The notes beneath the pieces were generated by a model. That model was not told the origin of the DNA, made no database searches, and saw nothing but the letters and a program-made list of their open reading frames with translations. A program made the translations under genes and the position numbers. DNA of 64,000 nucleotides, taken from positions 133,041 through 197,040 of the forward strand of contig NZ_LMJJ01000023.1 in NCBI RefSeq assembly GCF_001429285.1. The letters run 5' to 3'. Below, piece after piece: positions 27,003 through 38,138 of the stretch; position 1 is the stretch's first letter, and every line of letters begins with the position of its first letter. This stretch comes from Ensifer sp. Root278 (lineage in GTDB: Bacteria > Pseudomonadota > Alphaproteobacteria > Rhizobiales > Rhizobiaceae).

Positions 27003-27722
27003 ATGGCCCGTAGTGATCGTTTGTTCCGCCTGCTGCAGGCGCTGCGCACCCTCCCTTCCCCGGTGACGGCCGCTCGGCTCGCCGAGGAGACCGGTGTGTC
27101 GTTGCGCTCGCTTTACCGGGACATCGACAGCCTGCGCGCCGCCGGCGCCGTCATCGATGGCGAGCGGGGCTTCGGCTACCGGCTGACGGAGGACATCGCC
27201 TTGCCACCCCAGACCTTCACACGTCTCGAAATCGAGGCACTGGTGCTCGGCCTCGCCGAAGTGCAGCACATGGGCGAGCCTGATCTCGCGGCCGCGGCAG
27301 GCGCTGTGCTTTCGAAGATCACGGCGACGCTGCCCGACCGGTTGCAGCGCCAGGCGCTGCACGCCGCATCGCAGGTCTATCGCTTCGAACGCCGGGATCC
27401 ACCGGTGGCCGATGTCAGCCTGCTGCGCGAAGCCTGCTGGCAGGAGCGCGCGGTCGTCATCGGCTATGTGGACGCTGGGCAACAGAGGACCGACCGGCAG
27501 GTGCTGCCGCTGGCGATCGTCTATCTGGAGCGGGTGCTGGTGCTGCTCGCCTGGTGCTGCCTCCGGCAGGACTACCGCAAATTCCGCGTCGATCGCATCG
27601 CCGATGTCCGCATGGCGGACGAGAGCTTCCGCCCGCGCCGGGTGCCGATGCTTAGGGAGTTCATCGCCTACTTGAACGGTGGTGCGCCTGATAAACCGAA
27701 GATGACGCTGAGCGGGCAATGA
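27003..27722 (+). CDS. YafY-family regulator (HTH_11 plus WYL domain)
   Basis: A 239-residue regulator: an N-terminal winged helix (DRLFRLLQALRT...TAARLAEETGVSLRSLYRDIDSLRAAGA) of the HTH_11/DeoR-like type, and a WYL-domain-like C-terminal half (about 130-225) that ends with 'DYRKFRVDRIADVRMADESFRPR'. WYL domains bind small effectors or nucleic acid. The start is the ATG at 27003, in line with the HTH. Divergent from the GST gene; likely represses or activates it and itself through the palindrome at 26952. Confidence 0.9.
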   Translation: MARSDRLFRLLQALRTLPSPVTAARLAEETGVSLRSLYRDIDSLRAAGAVIDGERGFGYRLTEDIALPPQTFTRLEIEALVLGLAEVQHMGEPDLAAAAGAVLSKITATLPDRLQRQALHAASQVYRFERRDPPVADVSLLREACWQERAVVIGYVDAGQQRTDRQVLPLAIVYLERVLVLLAWCCLRQDYRKFRVDRIADVRMADESFRPRRVPMLREFIAYLNGGAPDKPKMTLSGQ

Positions 27723-27735
27723 GCCCAAACGACGA

Positions 27736-27761
27736 CGCGGCCCGTGTTGCCACGGGCCGCG
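27736..27761. terminator. Strong hairpin between convergent yafY-type gene and dctA
   Basis: CGCGGCCCGTG (27736-27746) pairs perfectly with CACGGGCCGCG (27751-27761) around a TTGC loop. There is no long T-run on either side. Its place between two convergent gene ends points to a bidirectional terminator. Confidence 0.75.
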
Positions 27762-27801
27762 TTCGGACTGCGCTTAGGCAGTCATGCCTTGGGAGGCAAG
27801 C

Positions 27802-29127
27802 TTATTCGGCCGGCTGCAGTGCCGGCTGCGGCAGCGCTTCCGGCGTGCGACCACCAAGGACAGCCGCCATCTGTGCCTCGTCCAGCTCGCCTTCCCACTT
27901 CGCAACGACGATCGTCGCGACCGCATTGCCGACGAAGTTGGTGAGTGCGCGGCATTCCGACATGAAGCGGTCGATGCCGAGGATGAGTGCCATGCCGGCA
28001 ACCGGAACGGCGGGAACGACCGAGAGCGTTGCGGCCAGCGTGATGAACCCGGCGCCGGTGATGCCGGCGGCACCCTTGGAGCTCAGCATGGCGACGAGCA
28101 GCAGCAGCACCTGGTCGCCGAGCGACAGTTGGATATCCATGGCCTGGGCGATGAAGAGGGCCGCCAGCGTCATGTAGATGTTGGTGCCGTCGAGGTTGAA
28201 GGAGTAGCCGGTCGGAATGACCAGGCCGACGACCGAGCGCTTGCAGCCGGCCTTTTCCATCTTGCTCATCAGGCCCGGCAGTGCCGCTTCCGACGAGGAT
28301 GTGCCGAGAACCAGCAGCAGTTCTTCCTTGATGTAGCGGATCAGCGCGATGATCGAGAAGCCGTTGTAGCGGGCGACGGCGCCGAGAACCAGGAAGACGA
28401 AGAGGAAGGACGTCAAGTAGAAGGTGCCGATCAACATCGCCAGATTGGCGATCGAGGCAACGCCGTATTTGCCGATGGTGAACGCCATGGCGCCGAAGGC
28501 GCCGATCGGGGCGGCCTTCATCAGGATGCCGACGAGCTTGAAGACCGGCAGCGTCAGCGCGTGCAGGAAATCGACGACTGGCTCAGCCTTCTTGCCGACC
28601 ATCGCCAGCGCAAGACCGAAGAGCACGGAGATGAACAGCACCTGCAGGATGTCGCCATCGGCAAAGGCACCGACCAGTGTCGTCGGGATGATGTTCATCA
28701 GGAAGCCGGTGATCGTCTGCTCATGTGCCTTCTCGGCAAAGGTCGTCACCGCCTTGGCGTCGAGCGACGCCGGATCGATGTGCATGCCGGCGCCCGGCTG
28801 AACGACATTGGCGACGATCAGGCCGATGATCAGCGCCAGCGTCGAAAAGGTCAGGAAGTAGATCATCGCCTTCCCGGCGACGCGGCCGACCTTGGCGAGA
28901 TCGGTCATGCCGGCAATGCCGGTCGCAACCGTGAGGAAGATGACCGGGGCGATGATCATCTTGACGAGGCGGATGAAGGCATCGCCGAGCGGCTTCAGCT
29001 CGGTGCCGAGCGACGGATAGAAATGGCCGAGCAGGATGCCCGCGGCGATCGCCGCCAGCACCTGGACATAGAGATGACGATAGAAAGGTGTCTTGCCGCG
29101 CGGTTCCGCGGATTGGTCGATAATCAT
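27802..29127 (-). CDS. dctA: C4-dicarboxylate:cation symporter DctA
   Basis: A 441-residue member of the DAACS family, the same length as S. meliloti DctA. It imports succinate, fumarate and malate, the carbon source that feeds nitrogen-fixing bacteroids. Recognisable motifs are the serine-rich hairpin '[19 protein letters not shown]' and '[23 protein letters not shown]' of the substrate site. The ATG at 29127 has GGAGG upstream, so longer in-frame starts are rejected. Expression depends on the -24/-12 promoter at 29221-29236 and DctB/DctD encoded divergently. Confidence 0.97.
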   Translation of the reverse strand: MIIDQSAEPRGKTPFYRHLYVQVLAAIAAGILLGHFYPSLGTELKPLGDAFIRLVKMIIAPVIFLTVATGIAGMTDLAKVGRVAGKAMIYFLTFSTLALIIGLIVANVVQPGAGMHIDPASLDAKAVTTFAEKAHEQTITGFLMNIIPTTLVGAFADGDILQVLFISVLFGLALAMVGKKAEPVVDFLHALTLPVFKLVGILMKAAPIGAFGAMAFTIGKYGVASIANLAMLIGTFYLTSFLFVFLVLGAVARYNGFSIIALIRYIKEELLLVLGTSSSEAALPGLMSKMEKAGCKRSVVGLVIPTGYSFNLDGTNIYMTLAALFIAQAMDIQLSLGDQVLLLLVAMLSSKGAAGITGAGFITLAATLSVVPAVPVAGMALILGIDRFMSECRALTNFVGNAVATIVVAKWEGELDEAQMAAVLGGRTPEALPQPALQPAE

Positions 29128-29220
29128 GATATCCTCCACTGGACCCAGTCCGGCGTCATGCCGGGCCTCCCGGGTCAATTTCCGATGCGCGACAGCTCGG
29201 GCTGTCATGAGGATGTCATT

Positions 29221-29236
29221 TGCAACGGGCGTGCCA
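29221..29236 (-). promoter_or_regulatory. RpoN (sigma-54) -24/-12 promoter of dctA
   Basis: On the minus strand the sequence is TGGCACGCCCGTTGCA, a perfect match to the TGGCAC-N5-TTGCA consensus. It points toward dctA, whose start is 94 bp downstream, and fits the known DctD/RpoN control of dctA. Confidence 0.95.
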
Positions 29237-29314
29237 GTTCTCTGCGGCGAGAGCCAAGCCCTTGAATCGACGTGGATGTTTCGTTCACACGGCTCGACAC
29301 GCACAAAGAGTTGA

Positions 29315-29326
29315 GCGGATTTCCGC
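29315..29326. promoter_or_regulatory. Candidate DctD upstream binding site
   Basis: GCGGA-TT-TCCGC inverted repeat about 85 bp upstream of the sigma-54 promoter, in the place where DctD enhancer sites lie in rhizobial dctA promoters. A second, tandem site is expected between here and 29240 but I could not define it. Confidence 0.6.
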
Positions 29327-29355
29327 ACAGGTCACCTGGAAGTCTGAGCGAAAAA

Positions 29356-31224
29356 ATGCACAATCGCGCCATGTTCAGTGCCCTATCCGCCCCCCTCAAC
29401 CTGGCAGATCTCGACCGGTCGATGCGCCGCACCTGGCTGGTGTTCGCCGGCCTCGCTCTGGCGCTGCTCGTCGCCGGCCTTCTGTTCGCCGGTGAATATG
29501 GACGCAACCAGGCGCTCGAAACCGTCGACGCCCAGAGCCGGATCGATGCCAATCTGAAAGCCTCGCTGCTGCGCGCCGTGCTCGAACGTCAGCGCTCGAC
29601 GCCGCTGGTGCTGGCCGACGACGTCGAGGTGAAAGCAGCGCTTTCGACCCGCGACGGCCAGGCGCTGCAGCGGTTGAACGAGAAGCTGCAGGCACTTGCC
29701 GCCAACACGGACGCCGCCGTCATTTATGTGATCGGCAACGACGGCGTCGCGGTCGCCGCCAGCAACTGGCGTGAGCCGACGAGCTTCGTCGGCAACGACT
29801 ACGCCTTCCGCGAATATTTCCGCATGGCGATGCGGGACGGCAAGGCGGAGCATTTCGCCATGGGCACGGTCAGCAAACGGCCGGGACTCTATATCTCCCG
29901 GCGGGTGCAGGGGCAGGACGGCCCGATCGGCGTCGTCGTCGCCAAGCTCGAGTTCGACGATGTGGAAGCGGAGTGGCTCGCCTCCGGCAAGCCGGTCTAT
30001 GTTACCGACCGGCGCGGCATCGTGCTCATCACCAGTTTCCCGTCCTGGCGCTTCATGACCACCAGAACCATTCCGCGCGATCGTGTCGCTGCGATCCGCG
30101 ACAGCCTGCAATTCGGCGATGCCTCGCTGCTGCCGCTGCCGTTCCGCGACATCGGGCCGACCAGCGACGGCTCCAGCGAGCTGCATGCGCTGCTGCCCGG
30201 CGACAGCGAGCGGCGGTTCCTGCGGGTCGAAACCATGGTTCCGACCACGAGCTGGCGGCTGGAGCAACTGGCGCCATTGGATGGGGCGGTCTCGGCGGCA
30301 ACCCGCGAGGCCCGGCTGATTGCGCTGGCCGTGATCGTGCCGCTGCTTGCGCTTGCGGCCTTCCTCCTGCGTCGTCGCCAGGCCCTGACCTTGGTTGCGA
30401 CAAGGGAGCGTGCCGCGCGCGATGAACTGGAGCACCGCGTGGCGGAGCGCACCCAGGATCTCAGCCTTGCGCGTGATCATCTCGAAACGGAGATTGCCGA
30501 TCACCGGCGCACCGGCGAGAAGCTGCAGGCCGTGCAGCAGGAACTGGTTCAGGCGAACCGTCTGGCGATCCTCGGCCAGGTGGCCGCCGGCGTCGCCCAC
30601 GAGATCAACCAGCCGGTCGCGACCATCCGCGCCTATGCCGACAATGCCCGCACCTTCCTCGACCGGGGGCAGCAGCAAACGGCGGTGGAGAACCTCGTCA
30701 GCATCGCCGAGCTGACCGAAAGGGTCGGTACAATCACCGACGAACTCCGCAGCTTTGCCCGCAAGGGCCGCTTCGTCGCCGAGCCGACACCGATGCGCGA
30801 GGTGATCGAGGGCGCCTTGATGCTGCTTCGCAGCCGCTTTGCCGGCCGCATGGATGCCATCGTCATCGACCTGCCGGAAAACGGGCTCAGCGTTTACGGC
30901 AGCCGCATCCGTCTTGAACAGGTCCTGATCAATCTCCTGCAGAATGCCTTGGAGGCACTCGGCGAGCGCAGCGATGCCGAGATCCGCGTGCGCTGTGAGG
31001 AGGACCCTTCCGGCACGGTCTTGCTTGTCGTTACCGACAACGGCCCCGGCATACCACAGCATATCCGCGAGGATCTGTTCACGCCGTTCAACACCTCGAA
31101 GGACGAAGGGCTCGGCCTTGGACTCGCCATCTCCCAGGAGATCGTCGCCGACTATGGCGGCGAGATATCAGTCGAAACCAGCGACAAGGGCACCGTCTTC
31201 ACGGTGCGCCTGAAGAGGGCCTGA
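29356..31224 (+). CDS. dctB: C4-dicarboxylate sensor histidine kinase DctB
   Basis: A 622-residue kinase, matching the known DctB length (621-622). A transmembrane helix near residues 22-42 ([18 protein letters not shown]) is followed by a large periplasmic PDC/double-Cache sensor domain that includes '[16 protein letters not shown]', a second helix near 315-335, a coiled coil and the kinase core with H-box '[20 protein letters not shown]' and ATP-binding motifs [16 protein letters not shown] and GLGLGLAI. The start is not certain: ATG 29356 gives the family length, ATG 29371 and upstream starts are alternatives. It starts 228 bp from dctA, divergently, and is 3 bp from dctD. Confidence 0.95.
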   Translation: MHNRAMFSALSAPLNLADLDRSMRRTWLVFAGLALALLVAGLLFAGEYGRNQALETVDAQSRIDANLKASLLRAVLERQRSTPLVLADDVEVKAALSTRDGQALQRLNEKLQALAANTDAAVIYVIGNDGVAVAASNWREPTSFVGNDYAFREYFRMAMRDGKAEHFAMGTVSKRPGLYISRRVQGQDGPIGVVVAKLEFDDVEAEWLASGKPVYVTDRRGIVLITSFPSWRFMTTRTIPRDRVAAIRDSLQFGDASLLPLPFRDIGPTSDGSSELHALLPGDSERRFLRVETMVPTTSWRLEQLAPLDGAVSAATREARLIALAVIVPLLALAAFLLRRRQALTLVATRERAARDELEHRVAERTQDLSLARDHLETEIADHRRTGEKLQAVQQELVQANRLAILGQVAAGVAHEINQPVATIRAYADNARTFLDRGQQQTAVENLVSIAELTERVGTITDELRSFARKGRFVAEPTPMREVIEGALMLLRSRFAGRMDAIVIDLPENGLSVYGSRIRLEQVLINLLQNALEALGERSDAEIRVRCEEDPSGTVLLVVTDNGPGIPQHIREDLFTPFNTSKDEGLGLGLAISQEIVADYGGEISVETSDKGTVFTVRLKRA

Positions 31225-31227
31225 GCG

Positions 31228-32592
31228 ATGCAGCCATCCGTCTACCTCATCGACGACGACAACGATCTGCGCAAGGCGATGACGCAGACGCTGGAGCTCG
31301 CCGGATTCGCCGTCACTTCGCTTGCAAGCGCCGCCGAAGCCTTGGGAACCCTCGACGCGAATTTTGATGGCATTGTCGTCAGTGATATCCGCATGCCCGG
31401 CATCGACGGGCTGCAGCTCTTTCGCCGCATCGCTGCCTTCGATGCCGACCTGCCCGTGATCCTGGTGACCGGCCACGGCGACATACCGATGGCAGTTCAG
31501 GCGCTGCAGGATGGCGTCTACGACTTCATCCCAAAACCCTTTGCCGCCGACCGGCTGGTGCAGAGCGTGCGCCGCGCGCTGGAAAAGCGCAGTCTCGTCA
31601 TGGAGAACCGCGCGCTCAAACGGGCGGCCGAAACGGCCGGCGACAGCCTGCCGCTGATCGGCCAGACGCCGGTCATGGAGCGCTTGCGCCAGACGATCCG
31701 GCACATCGCCGACACGGATGTCGACGTGCTCGTCGCCGGTGAAACCGGCAGCGGCAAGGAGGTGGTCGCGACGCTGCTCCACAATTGGAGCCGGCGCCGC
31801 GACGGCAATTTCGTGGCGCTGAACTGCGGCGCGCTGCCGGAAACGGTGATCGAGAGCGAACTCTTCGGTCACGAACAGGGCGCCTTCACCGGCGCCCTGA
31901 AGAAGCGTGTGGGCCGGATCGAACACGCGAGCGGCGGCACGCTATTCCTCGACGAGATCGAGGCGATGCCGCCGGCGACCCAGGTCAAGATGCTGCGCGT
32001 TCTCGAAGCCCGCGAGATCACGCCGCTCGGCACCAACCAGGTGCGCCCCGTCGATATTCGCGTCATCGCCGCCGCCAAGATCGATCTCGGCGACCCGGCC
32101 CAGCGCGGGGACTTTCGTGAAGATCTCTACTTCCGATTGAACGTCGTAACGCTGTCGATCCCGCCGCTGCGCGAGCGCCGCGATGATATCCCGCTGCTCT
32201 TTTCGCACTTCCTGACGCGGGCGGCGGAGCGCTTCAAGCGGGACGTGCCTCACGTCTCGCCGGCAGTGCAGCAACACCTGATGACCCATGCCTGGCCCGG
32301 CAATGTGCGCGAACTCTCACATTTTGCCGAACGCGTGGCGCTCGGCGTCGAAGGCCCGCTGGGACAGCCGGTTGCGCCAGCAGAACAGCCGGGTTTCGCG
32401 CTACCGGAACGGCTCGAACACTACGAGGCAGAGATCCTGAAGGAAGTGCTTCGCGCCCAGCGCGGCGACGTCAAGGCGACGATCGAGGCGCTCGGTATTC
32501 CGCGCAAGACATTCTACGACAAGCTCCAGCGCCACGGCATCAACCGAGCCGACTATGCGGAGCGCGGCGTTCCGGAAAAATCCGGCAGCTAA
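31228..32592 (+). CDS. dctD: Sigma-54-dependent response regulator DctD
   Basis: A 454-residue NtrC-family activator. The receiver domain has Asp53 in VVSDIRMPG. The AAA+ domain has Walker A GETGSGKE (171-178), the RpoN-contacting loop GAFTGA (218-223) and Walker B '[12 protein letters not shown]'. The C-terminal Fis-type HTH is '[24 protein letters not shown]'. When phosphorylated by DctB it activates RpoN at dctA. The gene follows dctB directly and is cotranscribed with it. Confidence 0.97.
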   Translation: MQPSVYLIDDDNDLRKAMTQTLELAGFAVTSLASAAEALGTLDANFDGIVVSDIRMPGIDGLQLFRRIAAFDADLPVILVTGHGDIPMAVQALQDGVYDFIPKPFAADRLVQSVRRALEKRSLVMENRALKRAAETAGDSLPLIGQTPVMERLRQTIRHIADTDVDVLVAGETGSGKEVVATLLHNWSRRRDGNFVALNCGALPETVIESELFGHEQGAFTGALKKRVGRIEHASGGTLFLDEIEAMPPATQVKMLRVLEAREITPLGTNQVRPVDIRVIAAAKIDLGDPAQRGDFREDLYFRLNVVTLSIPPLRERRDDIPLLFSHFLTRAAERFKRDVPHVSPAVQQHLMTHAWPGNVRELSHFAERVALGVEGPLGQPVAPAEQPGFALPERLEHYEAEILKEVLRAQRGDVKATIEALGIPRKTFYDKLQRHGINRADYAERGVPEKSGS

Positions 32593-32694
32593 CTCTCGTC
32601 AGCGGCCAAAATACACCCAAAAATTGCATCTTCGTCGACGGGCGAATTCGCGCTTGACGACCCGTGCCGTTCGATGGCTATCTCTTGGGCATTC

Positions 32695-34727
<2,033 letters not shown>

Positions 34728-34736
34728 AGCGCAACA

Positions 34737-34770
34737 CGTCGGGAGGGACGCCTCGTAGTCCCTTCCGACG
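34737..34770 (+). terminator. Hairpin after thiC
   Basis: A 13-bp stem with one G-T pair (arms 34737-34749 and 34758-34770, around an 8-nt loop) begins 9 bp after the thiC stop. It lacks a T-run but is strong enough to end or stabilise the single-gene thiC transcript. Confidence 0.65.
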
Positions 34771-34941
34771 GCAAGGCGGATGCTGGGCCCTGGGGGAATA
34801 GCTTGCTCCCTTATCGGTTGAACGATATGTAAAACTCACGCAAAAGTCGCCGCCGGCGGACCCGTCATTCACGCCAAGCTGCCGTCCTCTGCGGCGCTCT
34901 TGCAGGACGACGAAAAAAACGCCGTTTACGAGGAGAATGAC

Positions 34942-35457
34942 TTGAGGACACGCCTGCTGAGACTGACGGCCCTGTCGATAGGCGGCCTTGTGGCACTCGC
35001 TGGAGATCTGCCACGCCTCGACGACAGCGGGAGTTTTGCCGCGGGTTTTTCCTGGATTTCCGCCGCCCATGCGGACGACGCCGATGTCGGCGGGAATGGT
35101 GAAAATGGCGCTGATGGCAGCGACCAAGGTGGCGAAAACGTCGGGAGCGGCGGAAGCAACGGCACAGAGGGTGGCGGCGATGGGGGTGGTGGCGATTGGG
35201 GCACCGGTGACGGCAGCGGCGTAGGCGGCGTTCCCGGCGGCACCGGCGCAGGCGGCGGAGGTGCTGCCGTCATCGACAGCGATAGCCACAGCGAGCCCCA
35301 CTCATCGATGCGCGACTCACGGGATTACGGACCAAGCGGCAAGGTCTGGCACGGCGGCAGCAATTTCCTTAACCTTTTCCGCCAGACGCCGGAAAGGCGC
35401 TTCGAACGGAGCCAGCCTGAATCGTCTGCCCGGCAGAAGACCGTTGACACGAAATGA
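34942..35457 (+). CDS. Glycine-rich exported protein, TTG start
   Basis: A 171-residue protein of unknown function. The start is probably the TTG at 34942, because AGGAG lies 6 bp upstream; the ATG at 34937 is followed at once by a stop. The N-terminus (MRTRLLRLTALSIGGLVALAG) is a signal-like segment, with a possible cleavage site after SAAHA near residue 46. Residues about 48-108 are a low-complexity Gly/Asp/Asn/Ser stretch with no charged basic residue. A polar tail with several Ser-His and Arg-rich pieces follows. Could be a secreted or cell-surface protein; a non-coding stretch with an accidental frame is less likely given the signal peptide and ribosome-binding site. Confidence 0.65.
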   Translation: MRTRLLRLTALSIGGLVALAGDLPRLDDSGSFAAGFSWISAAHADDADVGGNGENGADGSDQGGENVGSGGSNGTEGGGDGGGGDWGTGDGSGVGGVPGGTGAGGGGAAVIDSDSHSEPHSSMRDSRDYGPSGKVWHGGSNFLNLFRQTPERRFERSQPESSARQKTVDTK

Positions 35458-35679
35458 GAGCCTTGAAGACAGGTCAACTTCGTCGCAACGGAGGGGGACC
35501 TGCGCTATTTCTCGAAACCGGACTCCGGATGTGCGGTAGGAACGGGTTCTGACGCGCGAGAACAGATCAGCCGGCGTCAGAGCTTTACATTCGAGATATG
35601 TCTATCCCGATCACGACCTGCCGGAGTGTGGCGGCGGAGTTACGGATACAGACCATCGTCTTTCTCGCCGCGAGTATTC

Positions 35680-36963
35680 CTAACTGCCTTTCCAGCCGCT
35701 GCAAGCAATCCGCTCGACGACATCGAGCAGCACATTCGCCCCGGCAACCAGATCATCCGCCTCCGTGTGTTCGCGCGGATTGTGGCTGATGCCGTCGCGG
35801 CTCGGCACGAAGATCATCGCCGTCGGCGCGATGCGTGCGATCATCTGCGCATCGTGGCCGGCGCCCGAAGTCATGCGCCGGCTCTTCAGGCCCCGCGCCT
35901 TCGCCGAAGCCTCGATCGTGGCGACAATGCCCAGATCGAAGGCGACCGGCTGGAAACGCGCCAGGCGCTCGACCGATATCTCGACACCCTCTTCAGCGGC
36001 GACACGCAGGAGGAAATCCGCAAGCGCCGCCTCCAGCGCCTGCAGCCGATCCTCGTCCGGGTCGCGCAGGTCTACGGTGAAGACCGCCCGCGACGGAATG
36101 ACGTTGATTGCGTCCGGCTCGAAACGCATGGTGCCAATGGTCGCGACGCTCGGAGCGTTCGAGCGGGTTATATGATCGCGCAGGAAAAGGCCGATGCGGG
36201 CGGCCGCAAGCCCGGCGTCACAGCGCATCGCCATCGGCGTCGTGCCGGCGTGATTGGCGACACCGTCGATCGTCACCCGCTGCCAGGAAATGCCCTGCAG
36301 GTTTTCGACCGCGCCGATTGCCATGCCCTCGCGCTCCAGCACCGGTCCCTGCTCGATATGGAGCTCGACATAGGCGTGGGGGATGAGGAACCCCGGTTCG
36401 ACATTGCCCGCATAGCCGATCCGCGCGAGTTCCTCTCCCAGCACCGCGCCATCTGTGCCGACGGTCGCAAGCGCCTTCTCCACCGGCAGCCCGCCGGCAT
36501 AGACGAGCGAGCCGAGCATGTCGGGCGCAAAACGCACGCCCTCCTTGTTGGTGAAGGCGGCAACGACGATCGGCCGGGCCGGCGTCAGACCGCGCTCTCT
36601 CAAAGTTTCGATCACTTCGAGCGCGGCAATCACGCCGTAACAGCCGTCATAGATGCCGGCATTGATGACCGTGTCGACGTGCGAGCCGAGCATGATGGGC
36701 GCCTCGCCGGCATTACCCTCGTCGCGCCAGGTGCCGAAGATATTGCCGATGCGGTCGATGGCGACTTCGAGACCCGCCGCCTCGATCCAGGCGACGAGGC
36801 GATCGCGGCCAGCCTTGTCGTTGTCGGAACCGGCCAGTCGCGTCAATTGCCCGTGGGGATCGCGGCCGATCTCGCCAAGATCGTGAATACGCCCGAGGAG
36901 GCGCGCGGCATCGATGGTCTGCATTGGCTTGGCTGTCCTGCTTTCATGCGGATTTCTGTTCAT
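35680..36963 (-). CDS. Zn-dependent hydrolase of the carbamoylase/allantoate amidohydrolase family with altered motif
   Basis: A 427-residue M20-related enzyme (HyuC/AmaB/AllC group). It hydrolyses N-carbamoyl amino acids, ureidopropionate-type compounds or allantoate in characterised members. Metal ligands are visible: His95 in MLGSHVDTV, Asp106 in YDGCYGV, Glu141, and a His near the end in SGAGHDAQ. The usual 'NEEGxRF' motif reads NKEGVRF here: the first Glu, the catalytic base in this family, is Lys140. The ATG at 36963 overlaps the upstream stop in an ATGA, so it is the third gene of the dpaL operon. It may be inactive, or the substrate may differ. Confidence 0.9.
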   Translation of the reverse strand: MNRNPHESRTAKPMQTIDAARLLGRIHDLGEIGRDPHGQLTRLAGSDNDKAGRDRLVAWIEAAGLEVAIDRIGNIFGTWRDEGNAGEAPIMLGSHVDTVINAGIYDGCYGVIAALEVIETLRERGLTPARPIVVAAFTNKEGVRFAPDMLGSLVYAGGLPVEKALATVGTDGAVLGEELARIGYAGNVEPGFLIPHAYVELHIEQGPVLEREGMAIGAVENLQGISWQRVTIDGVANHAGTTPMAMRCDAGLAAARIGLFLRDHITRSNAPSVATIGTMRFEPDAINVIPSRAVFTVDLRDPDEDRLQALEAALADFLLRVAAEEGVEISVERLARFQPVAFDLGIVATIEASAKARGLKSRRMTSGAGHDAQMIARIAPTAMIFVPSRDGISHNPREHTEADDLVAGANVLLDVVERIACSGWKGS

Positions 36964-38135
36964 GGCCGGGGCTCAGTCGGCGCCAGTCTCTGCCGGGTGA
37001 TTTCCGCGTGGTAGCGCGCGCCGAAGATCAGGGCATCATCGTTGAAATCGTAACGCGGATTGTGCAGCGGCGCCGACGTCTCGCCGTTGCCGATGAAGAC
37101 GAAGCAGCCCGGCACGTGCTCGAGGAAGCGCGCGAAATCCTCCGAACCGGTCATAGGCTCAGCGGCCGTCGCGACATTCTCAGGCCCGAACACCGCTTGC
37201 GCCGCAGCAAAGGCGTGGCCGGTCAAGGCCGGGTCGTTGATGAGCGGCACGAACTCGCGTGTGTAGCTGACCTCGACCTCGCAGCCATAGGCATCCGCCG
37301 TGCCCTTGGCGATCACGCGCATCTCCGCCTCGATCTTGGCGCTGACCTCGGGGCGGAAGCTGCGGGCGTCCCCGAGGATCCGGGAGAGGCCGGGCAAGGC
37401 ATTGCGCGTGCCGTCGGTCAAGAGTTCGGTCACCGAAACGACGCCGATATCCGTCGGCGAAAGGCGCCGCGAGACGATCGTCTGCAGATTGACGACGGTA
37501 GCGCAAGCCGCGACAAGCGTCTCATTGCCCCAATGCGGCCGCGCCGCATGCCCGCCAACACCCTTCAGCACGATTTCGAAATTGTCCTCCGCCGACATGA
37601 TCGCGCCGACACGGGTCTCGAAGCGGCCGACCGGCAGCCCCGGCATGTTGTGCAGGCCGTAGATCTCGTCGAAGGGGAAGCGCTCCATCAGGCCGTCGTC
37701 GAGCATCGCCAGCGCGCCCTTGCCCCACTCTTCGGCCGGCTGAAAGATGAAACAAACGGTGCCGTCGAAGCCTCCGCCTTCTGCCAGCATTTTCGCTGCC
37801 CCGAGCAGCATTGCGGTGTGGCCGTCATGGCCGCAGGCATGCATAGTGCCGGGCCGGGTCGAGCGATAGGACTGCTCTCCCTGCTCCGGTATCCGGAGCG
37901 CGTCCATGTCGGCGCGAAGGGCGATGGCGCGATTGCCACTGCCGCGTTTCAGCCGGCCGACGACACCGGTGCCGCCGACGCCTTCCACGACCTCGTCGAG
38001 CCCGAATTCTCGAAGCTTCGCCGCGACGAAGGATGCGGTGCGCTGCTCCTCAAAACCGAATTCCGGATGCGCGTGCAGATCACGGCGCCAGGCGGTCATA
38101 TCCTCGACAAGCCGATCAAAGTCGATTCCCACCAT
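36960..38135 (-). CDS. M20D-family amidohydrolase (hippurate hydrolase/aminoacylase-like)
   Basis: A 391-residue metallo-hydrolase with the family's metal-binding cysteine in 'MHACGHDGHTAML' (Cys101), the catalytic glutamate in FQPAEEWGKGA and a lid-domain stretch 'GVGGHAARPHWG'. Members remove an acyl group from an N-acyl amino acid. The gene starts 3 bp after the dpaL stop and overlaps the next gene by 4 bp, so all three are one transcript. In E. coli, ygeX (diaminopropionate lyase) is likewise next to an M20 hydrolase, ygeY. An N-acyl diaminopropionate is a plausible substrate; this is inferred. Confidence 0.92.
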   Translation of the reverse strand: MVGIDFDRLVEDMTAWRRDLHAHPEFGFEEQRTASFVAAKLREFGLDEVVEGVGGTGVVGRLKRGSGNRAIALRADMDALRIPEQGEQSYRSTRPGTMHACGHDGHTAMLLGAAKMLAEGGGFDGTVCFIFQPAEEWGKGALAMLDDGLMERFPFDEIYGLHNMPGLPVGRFETRVGAIMSAEDNFEIVLKGVGGHAARPHWGNETLVAACATVVNLQTIVSRRLSPTDIGVVSVTELLTDGTRNALPGLSRILGDARSFRPEVSAKIEAEMRVIAKGTADAYGCEVEVSYTREFVPLINDPALTGHAFAAAQAVFGPENVATAAEPMTGSEDFARFLEHVPGCFVFIGNGETSAPLHNPRYDFNDDALIFGARYHAEITRQRLAPTEPRP

Positions 38136-38138
38136 GAG

